This document shows positions 45,233 to 56,918 of a DNA stretch of 64,000 nucleotides, piece after piece. A program made the translations under genes and the position numbers. The notes beneath the pieces are model-generated. The model was not told the DNA's origin. It searched no databases and worked only from the letters and a program-made list of their open reading frames with translations. The DNA is from an uncultured Sphingomonadaceae bacterium (GTDB taxonomy: Bacteria > Pseudomonadota > Alphaproteobacteria > Sphingomonadales > Sphingomonadaceae), in NCBI GenBank assembly GCA_947493195.1, contig CANLQG010000001.1, forward strand, positions 1 to 64,000. Reading direction: 5' to 3'. The stretch's first letter is position 1. Each line of letters starts with the position of its first letter.

Positions 45233-46864
45233 ATGACCAAACGCATCCTTGCCGGACTCTCGCTGGCAATCACCTTTATCTTTGCCCCCATCAGCGCCTC
45301 CGCTGCTGACTGGTATCGTGCAGAGACGGAACATTTCATCGTCTATTCGGAGGATTCGGAAGGCGACACGCGCGAATTCGCGCAGGATCTGGAACGGCTG
45401 GACGAGGTTCTCAGCTTTTTCACCGGCGTCGGAATGGACGAGGAACTGCCGGAGTCGAGCAAGGTTTCGGTATTCCGCTTCGGCGAGACGTCGGACATGT
45501 CTGTGCTGCTGGCAGGCAATCGCAACACCGGCGTCGGCGGTTTCTTCATCGGCCGTGCGAATGGCTCGGTCGCATTCGTTCCGCGTCAACGCGACAAGCG
45601 CCGCGGCCGCAGCGTTCGCGAGGCGATCGACACCGACATGATGCTCGATCCCAAGGCAACTCTGGCCCACGAATATGTCCATTACTTCATGTTCCAGCAT
45701 CGCGATGCAGCCTACCCCCTGTGGTATTCCGAAGGGTTTGCAGAACTGTTTTCCAATCTGGAATTCAATGACGACCACTTCGTTATCGGGGAAGTGCCGC
45801 CGTGGCGCAGTGCTCCACTTGCGACAATTTCCATCGACCTGGAAAAAACCTTCGACCCGCCCCGCCGTGAGAACGCGCGCGAAGCGATCGGTCGGCGCTA
45901 CGCACACGGCTGGCTGATCGCCAGCCACCTTAACCTTAATCCTGAACGCCGTGGCCAGATGGGCGTCTACATGGATGCGATCAACGCGGGCGCAGCGCCG
46001 ATGGAAGCCGCTGAAACCGCGTTCGGCGATCTGGAAGTGCTGCGGCAGGAGCTGGAAGAGTTTCGCCGTGGCGCGGCGCGCATCCTGCGCGTGCCCTATG
46101 CCGCGAACGCCAACCCGGAAGTGGAAATTCGCCAGCTTTCCGACGCCGAGGCTGCCCGTATGGACCTGATGATCAAGTCCAAGCGCGGTGTGGACGAGGA
46201 TGGCGCACAGCGCCTTGTCCGGGATGCCCGTGCCCTCGTGTCCCAGTATCCGAACAGCGCGCCTGTGCTTCTGGCCGCGACCGAGGCCGAGTTCGATGCG
46301 CGCAATTACGACGAGGCCGAACAGCTCGCCCAGCGCGTGATGGAGATGGAGCCGGAATCGACCGAGGCGGCGAACTATTACGCCGACGTGGCGCTGCGCC
46401 GTTCCTTCGAAGATCCCTCGCAACTGGAGGTTGCACGCAGCCGCTTCGCCGCCGCCAACCGGATGGAAACCGATCACGCCTACCCGCTTTACGGCTATTA
46501 CCTCACATACCTCTACGACGACGAGCCGGTGCCCGATCAGGCCAAGATGGCGCTGGAGGCGTCGTTCCGCTACGCGCCGTTCGACGACACTGTGCGGCGG
46601 ACGCTCATCCACATGCTGCTGGAGGAAGATCGCGCGCAGGAAGCCCGCGTGGTGGGCGCCTCCTATCTCTTGGGCAACGGCGGCTTTGCCTGCCTCATGC
46701 GCAAGAAGTTCGCCGAGTTTGAAGCGGGCGACCGCGAGGGGCTGCTGGAAGACCTGCGCCCCGATCATCCGGGCGAATACAAGGACGAGGCCGCTCGTGA
46801 TGCCGAGCGCGAAGAGTACGAAGCCGAACTGGAAGCCTACGGCTGCGACGAAGAAGAAGACTGA
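45233..46864 (+). CDS. Secreted HExxH metallopeptidase-like protein with TPR-type helices
   Basis: The 543-residue protein has a signal peptide (MTKRILAGLSLAITFIFAPI to ASAA) and a domain with LAHEYVHYFMF (HExxH zinc motif, H-E-Y-V-H) followed by GFAELFS, whose glutamate is a plausible third zinc ligand, as in gluzincins or DUF1570-type proteins. The C-terminal half is made of TPR-like helical pairs (for example NYDEAEQLAQRVMEMEPES). It ends in an acidic tail. A periplasmic peptidase is likely but unproven. The gene lies alone between the LOV-kinase and photolyase genes on the same strand. Confidence 0.8.
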   Translation: MTKRILAGLSLAITFIFAPISASAADWYRAETEHFIVYSEDSEGDTREFAQDLERLDEVLSFFTGVGMDEELPESSKVSVFRFGETSDMSVLLAGNRNTGVGGFFIGRANGSVAFVPRQRDKRRGRSVREAIDTDMMLDPKATLAHEYVHYFMFQHRDAAYPLWYSEGFAELFSNLEFNDDHFVIGEVPPWRSAPLATISIDLEKTFDPPRRENAREAIGRRYAHGWLIASHLNLNPERRGQMGVYMDAINAGAAPMEAAETAFGDLEVLRQELEEFRRGAARILRVPYAANANPEVEIRQLSDAEAARMDLMIKSKRGVDEDGAQRLVRDARALVSQYPNSAPVLLAATEAEFDARNYDEAEQLAQRVMEMEPESTEAANYYADVALRRSFEDPSQLEVARSRFAAANRMETDHAYPLYGYYLTYLYDDEPVPDQAKMALEASFRYAPFDDTVRRTLIHMLLEEDRAQEARVVGASYLLGNGGFACLMRKKFAEFEAGDREGLLEDLRPDHPGEYKDEAARDAEREEYEAELEAYGCDEEED

Positions 46865-46887
46865 CGCAGTTCTTCATTGATGCAAAC

Positions 46888-46927
46888 GCGGGCGTCGCGC
46901 GGTGTTCCGGCATCACGCGGCGCCCGC
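46888..46927 (+). terminator. GC-rich hairpin after the metallopeptidase gene
   Basis: A 12-bp stem (GCGGGCGTCGCG with CGCGGCGCCCGC, one G-T pair) with a 15-base loop lies 24 bp after the stop codon. No long T-run follows, so termination is likely rather than certain. Confidence 0.55.
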
Positions 46928-47001
46928 TCTGCATTCAAGGCGCGACATCGGGCTTTGGTCCATGTTTCGGCACCGCCGGCCTCCGCTAGCATTTGAACGG
47001 C

Positions 47002-48579
47002 ATGGCTTCCTCGCAAGATAACCGCCCCGTCCTTGTCCCCATCCTGGGTGACCAGCTAACCCGCGACCTCGCCTCCATCAGGGGCCGCACCAAGGATGAC
47101 ACCGTCATCCTGATGATGGAGGTGTGGGACGAGGCGACCTACGTGCGCCACCACAAGCAGAAGATCGCGCTGATCTTTTCCGCCATGCGCCACTTCGCCG
47201 CCGAATTGCGCGATGCCGGCTGGCAGGTCGATTACATCCGGCTGGACGACGAGAGTAATTCCGGCAGCTTCACCGGGGAGTTAGCCCGCGCGGTGGAGCG
47301 CCACGATCCCCGCGCCATCCACGTGGTGGAAGCGGGCGAGTGGCGCGTGCAGCAGGCCATCGAGGAATGGCCGGACAAGTTCGATTGCGAAGTGGATATC
47401 CTGCCAGACGATCGCTTCATCGCCTCCATCGCCGAATTCCGCAATTGGGCCGAGGACCGCGACACCTTCAGGATGGAATTCTTCTACCGCGAGATGCGCC
47501 GCAAGACGGGGCTGCTGATGACCGAGGATGGCAAGCCCGAAGGCGGCGAGTGGAACCTCGACAAGCAGAACCGCGAATCGCCCGAAGACGAGATGGACCC
47601 GCCGGAGCGCGCCAAGTTCGAGCCGGATGAGATAACCAGCGAAGTAATTGCGCTGGTGGAGGAAAAGTTCGGCGACCATTTCGGCAGCCTCGAAACCTTC
47701 CGCTGGCCCGTCACCCATGAGGAGGCGGAGGAAGCCGCCGACCGCTTCTTTGCCGAGCGGATCGAAAAGTTCGGCCCCTATCAGGATGCAATGGTCCACG
47801 GGCAGGACGATCTTTACCACTCGATGCTGTCCACCAGCATCAACCTTGGCCTGCTCGACCCGCTTGAACTGTGCCAACGCGCCGAAAAGGCATATCGTGA
47901 CGGCAAGGCACCGCTCAACAGTGTAGAGGGTTTCATCCGTCAGCTGATCGGCTGGCGCGAATACGTACGCGGATTCTACTGGTATTTCATGCCGGGCCTG
48001 GAAAGCGCGAACCAGCTGAACGCCCAGCGCGGCCTGCCGGAATTCTACTGGACCGGCGAGACCGACATGCGCTGCCTGGCAGACTGCGTGCGCTCCACCC
48101 GCGACAATGCCCACGCCCACCATATCCAGCGCCTGATGGTGCTGGGTAATTTCGCGCTGCTGGCAGGCGTGAACCCGCGCGAGGTGCAGGACTGGTATCT
48201 GGTCGTCTACGCCGATGCCTACGAATGGGTCGAGCTTCCCAACGTAAGCGCGATGATCCTCTACGCCGATGGCGGCAAGCTGGCTTCGAAACCCTATGCG
48301 GCTAGCGGCAATTACATCAACAAGATGAGCGATTACTGCAAGGAATGCAGATACTCGCCAGCCAGGAAAACCGGTGAAGGTGCCTGCCCGTTTAATCCGC
48401 TCTACTGGCATTTCATGCACCGTCATCGCGACCGGCTGGAGCAGAACCACCGGATCGGTCGCATCTATTCCACGTGGGATCGCATGGGCGAGGAGAAGCA
48501 GCGCGAATATCTCGACAGCGCGGAGGCGTTCCTCGACACGTTGACGCCTGCGAAGAAGACGTGGGCAAAAAACGGCTGA
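47002..48579 (+). CDS. Fe-S cluster photolyase/cryptochrome (FeS-BCP, PhrB-like)
   Basis: The 525-residue protein (ATG at 47002) is of the bacterial Fe-S cryptochrome/(6-4) photolyase family. Counting from this start, C358, C446, C449 and C462 (CKEC, then ACPF) each sit eight residues later than the four Fe-S cysteines of Agrobacterium PhrB (350, 438, 441, 454, from memory), an exact offset. The His-rich HAHHIQRLMVLGN and W350, W398 and Y399 also fall at the places of the PhrB active site and electron path. It repairs UV photoproducts with light, or senses light, using FAD. It lies near the LOV-kinase and ada genes. Confidence 0.93.
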   Translation: MASSQDNRPVLVPILGDQLTRDLASIRGRTKDDTVILMMEVWDEATYVRHHKQKIALIFSAMRHFAAELRDAGWQVDYIRLDDESNSGSFTGELARAVERHDPRAIHVVEAGEWRVQQAIEEWPDKFDCEVDILPDDRFIASIAEFRNWAEDRDTFRMEFFYREMRRKTGLLMTEDGKPEGGEWNLDKQNRESPEDEMDPPERAKFEPDEITSEVIALVEEKFGDHFGSLETFRWPVTHEEAEEAADRFFAERIEKFGPYQDAMVHGQDDLYHSMLSTSINLGLLDPLELCQRAEKAYRDGKAPLNSVEGFIRQLIGWREYVRGFYWYFMPGLESANQLNAQRGLPEFYWTGETDMRCLADCVRSTRDNAHAHHIQRLMVLGNFALLAGVNPREVQDWYLVVYADAYEWVELPNVSAMILYADGGKLASKPYAASGNYINKMSDYCKECRYSPARKTGEGACPFNPLYWHFMHRHRDRLEQNHRIGRIYSTWDRMGEEKQREYLDSAEAFLDTLTPAKKTWAKNG

Positions 48580-48619
48580 CCGGTTGTCGCACTGGACGCC
48601 CAGCCCTCCGCAGTAGAGG

Positions 48620-49663
48620 CTATTCGCCCTTTTCCCGCCGCAGCAGTTCTGCCTTTATATCCGTACCGTAAGCATATCCGCCCAGCCCGCCGCCTGTCGC
48701 GATCACGCGGTGGCATGGGATGAGCACCGCGATCTTGTTAGCGCCGTTCGCGCCGCCCACCGCGCGACTGGCTTTCGGCTGTCCCAGCGCGGCAGCGAGC
48801 TCGCCGTAGCTGCACGTCTCGCCTGCCGGAATGCGCCGCAGTTCCTCCCACACGCGTTGCTGAAAGGCGGTGCCCTGCACGTCGAGCGGAATGTCCTGCC
48901 CGGTCCCGGGTTTCTCGACCGCTGCGGCCACCTGTTCGAACAGTTCGCGGAACTGCTCACCCCCCTCGACCAGATGCGCTTTTGGAAAGCGTGTCTGCAA
49001 TTCAGCCTTCCCCTCGTTGAAAGAAAGGCAGCACACTCCCTTCGCAGTGGCCGCCACCAGCATAGTGCCCAGCGTGGTGTCGATCACGGCATAATGGATC
49101 GTGTGCCCCTGCCCGCCATCGCGGCGATCGCTGGCGCTCATGCCCTGGATCATCGCCTGTCCCTTCATGTCATCGTAGAATCGCGAGGGCGCGGAATAGC
49201 CCGCCTCGTAAATCGCGTCGGTCACGCGTCCTTGTCGGGCCAGTGCTTCGCCTGCGCGTTCGCGCCTGAGAGCACGGGCATAGGCGGCTGGCGACATGCC
49301 TACGGCGCGGGTGAACACTCGTTGCAGGTGGGCAGGCGAATATCCTGTCGCCGTACCCAACCGCTCCAGTGAAAGCGGCTCTCCAGCATCGCGAAGGATT
49401 TCAAGTGTCCGCAGTACGGCGGCCTCCTCACGCGATTGCTGGTCGGGCGCGCAGCGCTTGCAGGCGCGCAGGCCCGCCGCTTCTGCATCAAGAGGTGTGG
49501 CGTAAAATCGGACATTCTTCCGCATCGGCACACGGGCCGGACACGAAGGCCGGCAATAAATGCCAGTGGAGTGTACGCCGGTCACGAACATGCCGTCGAA
49601 CCGTCGGTCCTTTGCCAGCGCTATTCGCCAGCGGTCTTCATCGGTGAGGTCTTTGTCGGTCAT
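48620..49663 (-). CDS. ada: Ada: methylation-damage regulator and O6-methylguanine-DNA methyltransferase
   Basis: From the ATG at 49663 the protein is 347 residues, close to E. coli Ada. The N-terminal zinc site is C37, C41, C68 and C71 (YCRPSCPAR ... ACKRC), which takes methyl groups from phosphotriesters. The AraC-type helix-turn-helix lies around residues 85-175 (TATGYSPAHLQRVFTRAVG). The C-terminal methyltransferase has PCHRV with C317 as acceptor for O6-methylguanine. It is convergent with the photolyase gene, whose stop is 40 bp away, and divergent from the protease gene. Confidence 0.95.
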   Translation of the reverse strand: MTDKDLTDEDRWRIALAKDRRFDGMFVTGVHSTGIYCRPSCPARVPMRKNVRFYATPLDAEAAGLRACKRCAPDQQSREEAAVLRTLEILRDAGEPLSLERLGTATGYSPAHLQRVFTRAVGMSPAAYARALRRERAGEALARQGRVTDAIYEAGYSAPSRFYDDMKGQAMIQGMSASDRRDGGQGHTIHYAVIDTTLGTMLVAATAKGVCCLSFNEGKAELQTRFPKAHLVEGGEQFRELFEQVAAAVEKPGTGQDIPLDVQGTAFQQRVWEELRRIPAGETCSYGELAAALGQPKASRAVGGANGANKIAVLIPCHRVIATGGGLGGYAYGTDIKAELLRREKGE

Positions 49664-49744
49664 GGAACGGATATGCCAGAAGCCTTGAAACTGCGCGTCC
49701 CGAAGCTTGCGGTCAATCCACACTGGTATAGAAGCCGCAGCCAT

Positions 49745-51322
49745 ATGCATCGCATTGCTGTCCTTCTCGTCCTGTGGTTTGCCGCTTTCGCGCTTGGCCC
49801 AGCCCCCGCCGCAGCCGATCAGGCAGACATCGAGGCGGCGGCGCGCGGCGTTGTACGAGTCATCATTATTGGAAAAGACGGGGACGAGATTTTCCCCGTG
49901 TCGCACGGCACCGGGTTTGCAGTAGGCGGCGCCCGCGTCGTCACCAATGCCCATGTGGTGCAGGAGGCGATCGACGACCAGCGCCTGAATATCGGTGTCG
50001 TCCCGGCGGAGGGCGCGGAGGCGGTCTATGCGCGCATCGTTTCGGTCAGCCCGCGCAACGACCTCGCCTTGCTGGAACTGACAGAGCCGCTGGGCCTGCC
50101 GCCGCTCACCATCTCGGGCAATCCGGCGCAGTCGGGCGCGGTGACCGCTGTCGGCTATCCGCTCAACGTGGACCGGGCGCAGGGCCTTGGACAGTCAGAC
50201 ATCTTTCGCGCCCAGCCCCCTGTTACCGCCACCGGCTTCCTCTCCGGCCGACGGCCCAGCCGGGAGTTCGACACCATCCTGCACACGGCCCCCATCGCCC
50301 GTGGCAATTCCGGTGGCCCCCTGCTGGACGATTGTGGCCGGGTGATCGGCGTCAACAGTTTCGGTACCGAAAGCGCGGGATCCGACGCAGAGTTCTTCTT
50401 TGCCATCAGCACCCGCGAGTTGCTGCCTTTCCTGCGCGCCAACGACGTGCAGCCGCGGCTGAACTCGCTGCCGTGCCGTAGTCTCGCCGATCTGGAGGAA
50501 GAAGAGATCGCCCGCGCCGAAGCGCAGGCCCGTGCCGAGGCCGATCGCGCGGAGCGGGAAGCAGAGGCGCTGGCCCAGCAGACTGCCGAGACCCGTCGCA
50601 CCATTACATATGAAGTGATGGAAACGCGGACCAACGGCATGGCCCTGTCGCTGTTGCTGCTGATCGTGGCACTGGGCGCGGGCGGCGTGGCGGCATTCGG
50701 TCACATGCAGCGTGACATGCGCTTGCGCGCCATCGGCGGCGCAGCGGCCCTGGTTGCGCTAGTTGGCGCCCTCATCGCGTGGGTTTCGCGCCCGGCCTTT
50801 GCCGAAATCGACGAGCGGGTGGAACAGACCCTGCGGGAAGGAGCCGAGGAAGAAGGCCCCATCGGCGCCATTGCCACGCCAGAAGCGACCGCATCGGGCG
50901 CGGCAAGCCTCTCCTGCGTGCTCGATACCGACCGCAGCCGTGTAGTAGGCGATCCCGAGGATGATATCGCCATTGAATGGTCCGGCGATGGCTGCATCAA
51001 TGGCCGCACCCAGTACGGCTTTACCAGCGGCCGCTGGACCCGCGTGTTCGTGCCCGCCAACGAAGCAGCGGTTTCCGTCAACCGCTTCGACCCGGTCGCT
51101 GGCGAACTGGTCATGGAACGGTACCTGCTGGATCTTGCTGCCATGCGCCAGGCGCGAACCGCGCGCGGCCAGTTCGTCGCACCCGAATGCGGCGCAGACC
51201 AAGAGGCTTCGATCGAACTGGCGGATAACCAGGCGGCCATTATGGACGCCCTTCCGCAGAGACCCAACGAACGGCTGGTCTACCGGTGTATGGAAAGCGT
51301 CGCGAAAAACCGGGGGGACTAG
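49745..51322 (+). CDS. Membrane-anchored trypsin-like serine protease
   Basis: The 525-residue protein has a signal peptide ending PAAA, then a chymotrypsin-fold protease with H70 (TNAHVV), D106 (RNDLALL) and S189 (RGNSGGPLL), the full HtrA-like triad, without a PDZ domain. A charged coiled coil (about residues 245-290, rich in Glu, Ala and Arg) leads to two transmembrane spans (about 302-322 and 332-352). The C-terminal 165 residues form a further exported domain with several cysteines. It should be an inner-membrane protease facing the periplasm, at least in its first part. The next gene begins directly after its stop codon. Confidence 0.85.
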   Translation: MHRIAVLLVLWFAAFALGPAPAAADQADIEAAARGVVRVIIIGKDGDEIFPVSHGTGFAVGGARVVTNAHVVQEAIDDQRLNIGVVPAEGAEAVYARIVSVSPRNDLALLELTEPLGLPPLTISGNPAQSGAVTAVGYPLNVDRAQGLGQSDIFRAQPPVTATGFLSGRRPSREFDTILHTAPIARGNSGGPLLDDCGRVIGVNSFGTESAGSDAEFFFAISTRELLPFLRANDVQPRLNSLPCRSLADLEEEEIARAEAQARAEADRAEREAEALAQQTAETRRTITYEVMETRTNGMALSLLLLIVALGAGGVAAFGHMQRDMRLRAIGGAAALVALVGALIAWVSRPAFAEIDERVEQTLREGAEEEGPIGAIATPEATASGAASLSCVLDTDRSRVVGDPEDDIAIEWSGDGCINGRTQYGFTSGRWTRVFVPANEAAVSVNRFDPVAGELVMERYLLDLAAMRQARTARGQFVAPECGADQEASIELADNQAAIMDALPQRPNERLVYRCMESVAKNRGD

Positions 51323-51877
51323 ATGGAACAGGCTCTCGTCTTTGCGTCCATAGTGCTCGGAATCGGGGTCGCCTTCGAGCTGGAGAACCTTAATCGCGTC
51401 CTGCGCTCGAAAATGGTCAAATGGCATTGGGCACAGCCTCTGTTCGCCCTGTTCGTCCTGCTGACGATTATTTCCTACTGGTGGGCTGCGGCCAGAAATT
51501 CCGAAGGCAGCATCACTCTGGCCCAATTCCTGCCAATCATGCTGGCTCTGATCCTGCTCGTCCTGCTTGCTGCGGTCAGCTTACCTGACAAGGTCGATGA
51601 AAAAGGCGTGGACCTTGCGCAATATTATCAGGACAATTGCCGCTATCAGTGGATTCTCATGTCGCTGTTCTTCTGGTCGGTCAATTTCCGCTGGTTCGCC
51701 GAAGTCTGGCAGCAAGGCCTGCCCTTCCTCAATTTCGTGTCTGTCGTAGCGACCGATGTCATCGCGGGATTGCTGATCGTCGCGATGATTTTCATCAAAC
51801 GCTGGTGGATGATCGCAATCGCCTACTGCATATTGGCCCTTGGTCCGATTGTCTGGCTCGGCAGATCGCTTGGATGA
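51323..51877 (+). CDS. Multi-span membrane protein paired with the protease
   Basis: The 184-residue protein has about five hydrophobic spans (residues 5-22, 40-57, 67-87, 110-125 and 140-180), including WWAAARNSEGS and RWWMIAIAYCILALGP. No family is recognised. The ATG follows the stop of the protease gene with no gap and GGGGGG lies upstream, so the two proteins are made together and may work together. Its strongly hydrophobic nature allows a partner or substrate role for the protease. Confidence 0.75.
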   Translation: MEQALVFASIVLGIGVAFELENLNRVLRSKMVKWHWAQPLFALFVLLTIISYWWAAARNSEGSITLAQFLPIMLALILLVLLAAVSLPDKVDEKGVDLAQYYQDNCRYQWILMSLFFWSVNFRWFAEVWQQGLPFLNFVSVVATDVIAGLLIVAMIFIKRWWMIAIAYCILALGPIVWLGRSLG

Positions 51878-51898
51878 TGCAATCCGGACTCGAACCCC

Positions 51899-51927
51899 CA
51901 CCGGGTTGCATGAATCAAACCCCGGTG
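51899..51927. other. Stem-loop ahead of the atp operon
   Basis: Arms CACCGGGTT and AACCCCGGTG (one bulged base) enclose a 10-base loop. The flanking GGACTCGAACCC resembles a tRNA T-loop read from the other strand, but no complete cloverleaf forms. It could be a terminator for the upstream gene pair, part of the atp leader, or a tRNA remnant. A 10-bp GCGC palindrome follows at 51931. Confidence 0.4.
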
Positions 51928-52022
51928 CTAGGCGCGCGCCAACCTTAACACGGGCGTTATTGCTGCGCCTGCGAAAAAGGCACCATTTCTTCCGTTACTC
52001 GGACCTTGAAGGATAATCGCGC

Positions 52023-52580
52023 GTGGAGCTTTCCGCCGGTATTCAGGCCAGCCTAGCAGGGCGTTATGCCTCGGCCCTTTTCGATCTTGCCAGTGAAGCT
52101 GGCACGGTAACCGCCGTCGAATCCGATCTCGACACGCTCGATGTCGCCTTGCGCGAATCGTCGGACCTCTCCGCGGTTATCGCCAACCCCGAAATCAGCC
52201 GGTCGCAGCTGTCCGCGATCATGGCGGGCGTTGCCGATCATCTGGGCCTTTCGGCGCTGACGAAAAACTTTCTCGGCGTGCTGGCGGACAACCGCCGCGT
52301 GTCGAAACTGTCGGCCATGATCCGCGCTTTCCACATGATAGCCGCCGCCCAGCGCGGCGAAGTGCAGGCCGAAGTTGCCTCTGCCCACGCTCTCACCGAT
52401 CTCCAGTTGCAGGAACTGGAAAGCAAGCTGCGCGCCCGCGAAGGCCGCACGGTGAAACTCAAATCGCGCGTCGATCCCGAACTTCTGGGCGGGCTCGTCG
52501 TCACCATCGGTTCGAAGCGTATCGACAGCTCGATCCGTACCCGTCTCAACTCCCTCGCCCAGGCCATGAAGACCGCCTGA
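52023..52580 (+). CDS. atpH: ATP synthase F1 subunit delta
   Basis: The 185-residue protein has the OSCP/delta pattern: the N-terminal helical domain ([20 protein letters not shown]) and the C-terminal [42 protein letters not shown] (read here for ELLGGLVV), with the final [13 protein letters not shown] helix. It joins F1 to the stator. The GTG start at 52023 follows AGGA. It is the first gene of the F1 operon in the order H-A-G-lipoprotein-D-C. F0 genes are not in the window, as usual in alphaproteobacteria. Confidence 0.96.
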   Translation: MELSAGIQASLAGRYASALFDLASEAGTVTAVESDLDTLDVALRESSDLSAVIANPEISRSQLSAIMAGVADHLGLSALTKNFLGVLADNRRVSKLSAMIRAFHMIAAAQRGEVQAEVASAHALTDLQLQELESKLRAREGRTVKLKSRVDPELLGGLVVTIGSKRIDSSIRTRLNSLAQAMKTA

Positions 52581-52608
52581 GTAGCCATATCAAAGAAGGC
52601 TGATTGCA

Positions 52609-54138
<1,530 letters not shown>

Positions 54139-54169
54139 ACCGGTAACTCGAGAACAATAGGGAGCCGAA

Positions 54170-55039
54170 ATGGCTAGCCTCAAGGAACTCAAGGACCGGA
54201 TCAAGTCGGTCAAGTCCACGCAGAAGATCACCAAGGCCAAGCAGATGGTCGCGGCGGCAAAACTGCGCAAGGCACAGGCCGCTGCCGAAGCCGCACGCCC
54301 CTATGCGGAGCGTCTGGCAGGGGTGATGGGCTCGCTCGCCAGCAAGGTGAGCGGGGACAGCGCGCCGCTGTTGCTGCGCGGCACCGGTTCCAACCAGCGC
54401 CATCTGCTGGTGGTGGTCAACACCGACAAGGGCCTGTGCGGCGGTCTCAACGCGAACATCGTGAAAGAGGCCAAGAAGCAGGCTCGCAAACTGATCGCAG
54501 AAGGCAAGGACGTGACCTTCTACCTCGTCGGCAAGAAGGGTCGCGCCCCGATCAAGCGCGACTATGCCGGCAAGATCGATCATCACTACGACACCAGTGA
54601 AATGCGCAATCCCGACTTCGAGGAAGCGGAAAAGATTGCCGATGACCTGGTGGCACGGTTCGAGAAGGGCGAATTCGACATTGCCCACCTCATTTACCCC
54701 GTGTTCAAGAGCGCGCTGGCGCAGGACCCGACAACAGTGCAGCTGCTGCCCGTGCCCGCTCCCGAAGATGCCGTTGCCTCCGATGCAGCCGTTGAATATG
54801 AGCCGGACGAAGAGGAAATCCTCGAAGACCTGCTGCCGCGCTATATCAAGACGCAGCTTTTCGGTGCCCTGCTGGAACGCGAGGCTTCCGAACAGGGCGC
54901 CTCGATGACCGCCATGGACAACGCCACCCGCAACGCAGGTGAACTGATCGACAAGCTGACGATTCAGTACAACCGCAGCCGCCAGGCGGCGATTACCACC
55001 GAACTCATTGAAATCATTGCGGGCGCAGAAGCGCTCTAA
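54170..55039 (+). CDS. atpG: ATP synthase F1 subunit gamma
   Basis: The 289-residue subunit begins [20 protein letters not shown] and ends with the [22 protein letters not shown] helix; the two long helices form the rotating shaft. [16 protein letters not shown] is the conserved Rossmann-like part. It is followed 15 bp later by a lipoprotein gene instead of directly by atpD. Confidence 0.97.
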   Translation: MASLKELKDRIKSVKSTQKITKAKQMVAAAKLRKAQAAAEAARPYAERLAGVMGSLASKVSGDSAPLLLRGTGSNQRHLLVVVNTDKGLCGGLNANIVKEAKKQARKLIAEGKDVTFYLVGKKGRAPIKRDYAGKIDHHYDTSEMRNPDFEEAEKIADDLVARFEKGEFDIAHLIYPVFKSALAQDPTTVQLLPVPAPEDAVASDAAVEYEPDEEEILEDLLPRYIKTQLFGALLEREASEQGASMTAMDNATRNAGELIDKLTIQYNRSRQAAITTELIEIIAGAEAL

Positions 55040-55054
55040 AGCCGGAAGACACCC

Positions 55055-55405
55055 GTGAAAAAGCTTACTCTCACCCTCTCCCTGATCGCCCCCATGTTCG
55101 CGCTGGCCGCGTGCGGCGAGGAACCGGCTCCGGAACCGGCACCTGCCGAGGTGGCGGCGCCCGAACCCACGCCATCTGCCCCTGCACCCGACGAAGAGCT
55201 GTTTGCCCAGCTCTATGCCGCTGCCTGCCCCGAAGCGGAGCCGGTCAGCACCTCGGTCTGCCGCCGCGCGATGGGTGCCGAGACCGTCTCGTGCGAATTC
55301 GGTCTTGGCGAGGATGAATACCTGCGCAACGATGCGACCCTCGAACTCGACGAAACCGGCGAAGCATGGGCCATTGCCGATGCGGACGCTGTTTGCTCGC
55401 AATAG
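55055..55405 (+). CDS. Small lipoprotein within the atp operon
   Basis: The 116-residue protein (GTG start) has a lipoprotein signal ending FALAAC with C20 as the lipid-carrying cysteine, then an Ala/Pro/Glu-rich linker (residues 22-45) and a short domain with four cysteines (C58, C69, C80, C114) that could form two disulfides. I know no family. It lies on the same strand between atpG (15 bp before) and atpD (50 bp after), with no terminator seen, so it is likely co-transcribed with ATP synthase. The codon use matches its neighbours. A real tie to ATP synthase is unproven. Confidence 0.82.
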   Translation: MKKLTLTLSLIAPMFALAACGEEPAPEPAPAEVAAPEPTPSAPAPDEELFAQLYAAACPEAEPVSTSVCRRAMGAETVSCEFGLGEDEYLRNDATLELDETGEAWAIADADAVCSQ

Positions 55406-55413
55406 TTTTTTGA

Positions 55414-56913
<1,500 letters not shown>

Positions 56914-56918
56914 GCGCC

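Noticed and set aside
51878..51960. Complete tRNA gene on the minus strand
   Set aside because: The T-stem pairs only two of five positions, the central loop is 10 bases instead of 7, and no D-arm or acceptor stem forms.
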